From NCBI GenBank assembly GCA_958510875.1, contig CAUEHT010000002.1, positions 868,001 through 932,000 of the forward strand: a DNA stretch of 64,000 nt, in the 5' to 3' direction. The notes below the pieces were generated by a model. The model saw nothing but the letters and a program-made list of their open reading frames with translations, was not told where the DNA came from and did no database searches. Shown here one piece after another: positions 60,367 to 64,000 of the stretch. The DNA comes from Endomychus coccineus (taxonomy: Eukaryota > Arthropoda > Insecta > Coleoptera > Endomychidae). Both the position numbers and the translations under genes were made by a program. Positions within the stretch are counted from its first letter, which is position 1, and each line of letters starts with the position of its first letter.

Positions 60367-60437
60367 AGAACCAGGTGATGAATCATAATGTTATAATTTT
60401 AGTTCTAAATGATGTACTATCAAAATGTATCTTTCCC

Positions 60438-60443
60438 AATAAA
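60438..60443 (+). other. Polyadenylation signal after the major capsid gene
   Basis: AATAAA 72 bp after the stop, followed by a TTATTATTATTATTA run. Fits the 3' end of the capsid transcript. Confidence 0.5.
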
Positions 60444-60505
60444 TGTTATTATTATTATTATATCTGATATTTTATTCCTCAAACGGTAGGTGGTGATGTA
60501 AACAT

Positions 60506-60539
60506 CCGACGATCATAGTTTGTAAACTATGGTAGTCGG
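60506..60539. promoter_or_regulatory. Dyad motif upstream of the MSV199 gene
   Basis: CCGAC (60,506-60,510) pairs with GTCGG (60,535-60,539), and the inner CATAGTTT pairs with AAACTATG around GT. The same AACTATGG core followed by TCGCCG and TTGAA recurs in the repeat array at 62.5 kb, and a GTGACGTTATC half-copy of its TGACGTCATC lies at 60,571. The place, 163 bp before the ATG at 60,703, suits a promoter element. Confidence 0.5.
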
Positions 60540-60702
60540 TTGCTGGAAATGAAACAAATTGAAACAACTAGTGACGTTATCAGTCAGTTATCAACGTTTG
60601 CAATGACATCGAAATGGAGAGTTACTCCCCACCCTCACTATTCACGTTCACGTTCTCACGTATGTAAGAGAGAATCATTTCAGAAAATGTTCAGTTATAA
60701 AA

Positions 60703-61700
60703 ATGAACTTAGCAGCGTGCGTTCGTGATTCAAATGTGGCTACATGGTCCACCAACAATTTTATTAAGTTAACAGTTAATGAAGTGTGTCTAAAATTTGG
60801 GATCGATATAAGAAACGATAAAAAAAACTATTTATTTTGGAATATTCAACTAAACCAACGCGTTCTGATGAATGAAGATCTATTGAATTGGTTAGGTTAT
60901 CGCGGCAAAAAATATCATTCTAAAAAGGGTGTTATAACAAGATTGTTGAGGAAAAACCCGCATATACACCATTTAGAAATTTGTGATAAGACTGATGCAC
61001 GAAAGAAATATTATGTTCTAGATGCTATTGATTTCGAATCATTATTGATGCAAATGCGAACTCCTAAAGTCATCGAGTTACGTGAACTGTTTTCGTTAAT
61101 GAAATTTATTATGATGAAATATTGTGAGTACGAGAAATTCTATGAACAACAAGAACGTCAACGAGCTGAGGAACGTGAATGTCTTGCGAAAGAACGATCT
61201 CAACGCTTATCTCAACAAATTCAAATGAATGTTATCACCTTACGGAATAACATTGCACCAAATATTGTTCCACCTCCTATAAATTTCGGAAAGAGACGAA
61301 AGTTTGGTAATTACTTTGTTTTTTATAATAAAATTCATATAATATATATTATTTAGGATTATATCGAACATCGAATGATATGAGACCAGAATGGTACCTA
61401 ATGCGTCGACAGGAGGATGGTTGGCTTGGTGCCGACAGAAAATTACAAAATCGAGGAATGCGATTAATACGTAAATGGTCTAACATATCTAATGCTATCG
61501 ATATTGGTAACGAAGTGAAACAGAATTTCCGCCGCGATTTGAAATGGTATGCAAGAGGAAATATTATTCATGCCGCAGAAGAAGAGGGGGGTGAACAATT
61601 GATTAGTGATATCAACATCGAGTCATTGATAGAATGTGTTATCAATCACAAAAATAAAGCTCATGAACTAGCAAATGATAATGTCAATATATTATTATAA
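60703..61700 (+). CDS. MSV199-domain protein, two exons
   Basis: Exon 1 is 60,703-61,306 and exon 2 is 61,357-61,700; together they encode 315 residues. Unspliced, the frame would end at a TAG whose AG is the acceptor. The N-terminal 145 residues match the MSV199 pattern of insect poxvirus and iridovirus proteins: LNQRVLMNEDLLNWLGYRG near 50-70, then IDFESLLMQMRTPKVIELRE near 120-140. A charged coiled coil follows (EQQERQRAEERECLAKE, about 147-165). The C-terminal domain (EWYLMRRQ across 210-220) resembles the DUF3627 partner of MSV199. Such proteins are thought to act on DNA or in host-cell control; the role here is unknown. Both exons are free of stops. Convergent with the gene at 61,746. 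Confidence 0.7.
61307..61356 (+). other. 50-bp intron of the MSV199 gene
   Basis: Begins GTAATTAC and ends TATTATTTAG, AT-rich, phase 1. Removing it joins two frames that both read like one protein. That is strong internal support, though no transcript is available. Confidence 0.7.
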
Positions 61701-61745
61701 TTATCATCCCTTTTGTTTTATTAAAACACTTATATCTTCATACAA

Positions 61746-62255
61746 TCATTTATTTACATGGTAAATAGCCTTCTTTACATATTTGACAAACATTTTCAAC
61801 ATTAGTACTGATAAAGAAGATAAAATTGCGAAAATTTTAGAAATTTCTTCGTCTAGTGAGGAGGATGTATGTGTGGATGGTGTTGATATTGTCTTTTGTA
61901 TGACATGTGGTAAACGTGATGATTGTTGGAGCAATTGCCATTCAGCCATATCTCCCTCACTCCGGTCAAAGAATAAAAGTTTAAGTTTATAATGTATGGT
62001 GGTACGATTATCTTGAGGAATGTTGAATGCGAATACCTCTAATTGATTATCGTTGATTTTACTAAAATTCATCGGAATCCATTCGGTACGGTTACACCCC
62101 CCACCACCATCGGTTGCAACATCCTTCAGACAAATATAAATGCGCTCAACGTGTTGGGGAACGTTCGCGTATAGAATACCATTCAGAATTGTGGTTAGAA
62201 TCACGAGATTTGTTTTAAACATCCCCACTCCCATCATTATCTTCACTTTTTGCAC
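61746..62255 (-). CDS. Putative membrane-anchored protein of 169 residues (unknown)
   Basis: Minus strand, ATG 62,255 to TGA 61,746. After a short start comes a hydrophobic segment (FKTNLVILTTILNGILYANV, about 13-32). Then a beta-rich, soluble-looking domain with two NxS/T sites (NRT, NFS; also NRTT), DNQLEVFAFNIP and YKLKLLFFDRSEGDMAEW. A serine/threonine linker follows, and a hydrophobic C-terminal helix (IFAILSSLSVLMLKMF) before a basic end. It could be a type II or tail-anchored protein, or a jelly-roll protein without membrane role. I do not recognise the family. Its AATAAA (61,749-61,754, minus) overlaps the last codons. Confidence 0.5.
   Translation of the reverse strand: MQKVKIMMGVGMFKTNLVILTTILNGILYANVPQHVERIYICLKDVATDGGGGCNRTEWIPMNFSKINDNQLEVFAFNIPQDNRTTIHYKLKLLFFDRSEGDMAEWQLLQQSSRLPHVIQKTISTPSTHTSSSLDEEISKIFAILSSLSVLMLKMFVKYVKKAIYHVNK
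61749..61754 (-). other. Polyadenylation signal overlapping the stop of the 61.7-kb gene
   Basis: AATAAA on the minus strand immediately before the TGA, an arrangement close to that of the penton gene. Confidence 0.45.
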
Positions 62256-62490
62256 TTGTAAATGTATTCAACAGTCTTATAACTTTTATTTTATTTTCGT
62301 AAAAATTCAAGTCTCTTCTTAGTTCATGAATTTTCTCCACAAATTTTCAAAGTATACGTGTGTATTCTTCAAAAGATATATGCATAATGACACATTTACA
62401 AACTTACTGGATATCTTTATCATAACCTCCAACTATTCACATTTACTCATGGAGTATCATTATTATTACTCGCATTTCATCCCTCATCTG
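62256..62490. other. AT-rich intergenic sequence
   Basis: No coding frame and no repeat recognised. It would contain the promoter of the minus-strand gene at 61,746-62,255, but I see no clear TATA element. Confidence 0.35.
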
Positions 62491-62492
62491 AC

Positions 62493-62685
62493 CATCATAG
62501 TTCGTGAACGATGATGACGTCATCATCGTTCGTGAACTATGGTCGCCGGATTGAATCAGTTACTGTCATCGGTTCGAAGCAGTGACGTCATCATCGTTCG
62601 TAAACTATGGTCGCCGAATTGAAACAATGAATGCCTCCCGTGACGTCATCATCGTTGGTAAACTATGATCGTAGGATCTTCAATT
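62493..62685. promoter_or_regulatory. Palindromic repeat array with TGACGTCA cores
   Basis: Three direct copies of a TGACGTCATCATCGTT-plus-AACTATG module start at 62,515, 62,583 and 62,642. The first is the right half of a palindrome of about 50 bp centred on 62,518/62,519, with only a GT/AC mismatch and a small offset in the arms. TGACGTCA is the CRE/ATF site. The related dyad at 60,506 shows the motif is tied to this cluster. Palindromes with CRE sites act as enhancers and origins in the homologous regions of baculoviruses; a like role here is only an analogy. Confidence 0.55.
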
Positions 62686-62744
62686 CAATAAAATTAACAT
62701 TCTGCATATCAAGACTTTTCATTTGATACCTATAAAGCTATGGT

Positions 62745-63060
62745 TGACATTCATAGATCCGTCATGACAGTTCGCGTGACAGATGCTTCATGGATCCACC
62801 ACGTCACACCCTCCAAGACGCGACATGACACCTCGATGAAGACGTCACGTGACAGACACCATGACACCTCTTTTTTTCACCACCATGATGCTCTATGGTT
62901 TTGAGTTAGGTTAGCTCTATAACCTTCAGCTCTATGGTACGTGATAGCCACCATGACACCTTGTGACAGACACTCCGTCGAAGTGACAGACACCATATCT
63001 CACCGCGTGACAGATCATGTGATTTCAAAACCCTACTTGTCGCATGAGTCGGACGAGTCG
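62745..63060. repeat. Degenerate GTGACAGACACC-type repeats
   Basis: Irregular repetition of GTGACAGA, CATGACACC and TCACGTGAC words, more GC-rich than the cluster before it. It looks like the worn edge of the adjacent minisatellite. No gene. Confidence 0.5.
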
Positions 63061-63842
63061 AACTGGTGGCGACACCTCCACGAAGCAGTCTGTACCTTTA
63101 TGCTGTGACGTCACACGTGTGCCCTGTGATAGCAGCCTGTCATCTTGGATTCGCACGAATCGGACGAGCCGAACTGGTGGCGCCACCTACACGAAGCAGC
63201 CTGTACCTTCGATGACCGCTGTCACGTGGTGGTGACACCTACACGAAGCAGCCTGTACCTTCGGTCCGCCATGATATCTGTCACGTGACACCTACACGAA
63301 GCAGCCTGTACCATTAGCTCACCATGACAGCTGTCATGTAGTGGTGACACCTACAAGAAACAGCCTGTACCTTTAGCCCACCATGACAGCTGTCACGTGG
63401 TGGTGACACCTACACGAAGCAACCTGTACCTTTGGTTCGCCATGACAGCTGTCACGTGGTGGTGACACCTCTACGAAGCAGCCTGTACCTTAGGGTCGCC
63501 ATGACAGCTGTCACCTGGTGGTAACATCTTCACGAAGCAATCTGTACCTTAGGTCCGCCATGACAGCTGTCACTTGGTGGCGCCATCTCCACGAAGCAGT
63601 CTGTACCTTCGATGACAGCTGTCACGTGGTGATGACATCTTCTTGAAGCAGCCTGTACCTTTGGACCAAAGGTAAAGATTGTTTCCTAGAGGTGGCGGAG
63701 CCCCCTTCACGAAGCAGTCTGTACCTTAGGTCCACCATGACAGCTGTCACTTGGTGGCGACATCTGCACGAAGCAATCTGTACCTTAGATCCGCCATGAC
63801 AGCTGTCACTTGGTGGCGACATCTGCACGAAGCAATCTGTAC
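63060..63842. repeat. Minisatellite with monomers of about 50-60 bp
   Basis: About 13 copies of a monomer built around ACGAAGCAGCCTGTACCTT, a CGCCATGACAGCTGTCAC segment and GTGGTGACACC. Each complete monomer holds the perfect 12-bp palindrome TGACAGCTGTCA (E-box CAGCTG), and several hold CACGTG. The first copies (63,060-63,190) carry an inserted segment with a TGACGTCACACGTG word. Open frames across it on both strands are by-products. Confidence 0.85.
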
Positions 63843-64000
63843 CTTATGGTCGCCATGACAGCTGGACCTTATGGCCGCCATGACAGCTGGACCTTATGGT
63901 CGCCATGACAGCTGGACCTCATGGCCGCCATGACAGCTGGACCTTATGGTCGTCATGACAGCTGGACCTTATGGCCGCCATGACAGCTGGTCCTCATTGT
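63843..64000. repeat. Minisatellite with 25-bp monomers, runs off the window
   Basis: Six copies of ATGGCCGCCATGACAGCTGG plus ACCTT, with GGTCG/GGCCG alternating at the fourth to eighth base from copy to copy. It derives from one part of the larger monomer. The alternation suggests a 50-bp higher-order unit. Confidence 0.9.

Noticed and set aside
60540..60728. 62-codon ORF upstream of the MSV199 gene
   Set aside because: It starts at TTG inside the leader and overlaps the real ATG; no protein-like pattern.
63044..63828. ORFs on both strands in the terminal minisatellite
   Set aside because: They repeat with the monomer and have no independent coding features.
1..64000. CRISPR arrays, tRNA and rRNA genes
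   Set aside because: No spaced short repeats of CRISPR form and no cloverleaf or rRNA core sequence was seen; the tandem arrays here have no unique spacers.

Overview
The window is AT-rich animal DNA, most likely from an insect. It carries CR1/Jockey-type LINEs, a gypsy-like LTR element with short target-site repeats, a BEL/Pao gag remnant, Tc1/mariner transposase pieces, tandem satellites and an AATAAA/GT-AG gene style. No ordinary host gene, rRNA or tRNA could be recognised. Nearly everything from 1 to 57,150 is transposons and duplicated blocks. From about 57,550 to 62,260 lies a compact virus-derived gene cluster, followed by palindromes and minisatellites.

Positions 1-53,500 hold nine copies (A to I; B is split by an insertion and I is inverted) of a repeat that I call the NWYY unit, after a peptide it encodes. 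A full unit contains, in order: an antisense ORF of up to 89 codons, an AT-rich intergenic part, a first ORF ending in an acidic tail, a 131-codon ORF beginning near the motif NWYYIDLNK, short GC hairpins, a lysine/arginine-rich ORF, and then 3' scraps of LINEs and a DDE transposase fragment. The 131-codon frame is intact in copies C (13,714), D (21,115) and E (29,444). It is broken in A, B, F, G, H and I. I recognise none of the three proteins. The copies are mosaics of a few alternative segments.

Other elements nest in or between the units. A non-coding LTR retrotransposon (3,591-9,962, minus strand) with primer site, polypurine tract and target-site repeat splits unit B. LINE-A occurs twice (23,500-26,870 and 36,540-44,008) at the same place in units D and F, so that block was duplicated after insertion. 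The second copy was then split by LINE-B (38,321-42,533), the best-preserved element here. LINE-C remnants (18.3, 46.1 and 54.0 kb) include two that share one internal deletion and sit in the arms of a large inverted duplication (about 46.0-50.0 kb against 51.5-56.1 kb). A satellite of about 147 bp (56,050-57,150) closes this half.

The virus-derived cluster reads: adenain-like protease remnant (57,721-58,146), intact minor capsid/penton-like protein (58,198-58,941), a 59-residue ORF (59,028-59,207) overlapping the major capsid gene, a double-jelly-roll major capsid gene with one in-frame amber codon (59,164-60,366), an MSV199-domain gene with a 50-bp intron (60,703-61,700), and a convergent gene for a likely membrane protein (61,746-62,255). 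The gene set is that of a Polinton/Maverick or adintovirus-like element. Polymerase, integrase and packaging ATPase are not in the window. Dyad motifs sit before the MSV199 gene and, as three TGACGTCA-containing repeats, after the cluster. Two minisatellites run from there to the window end.
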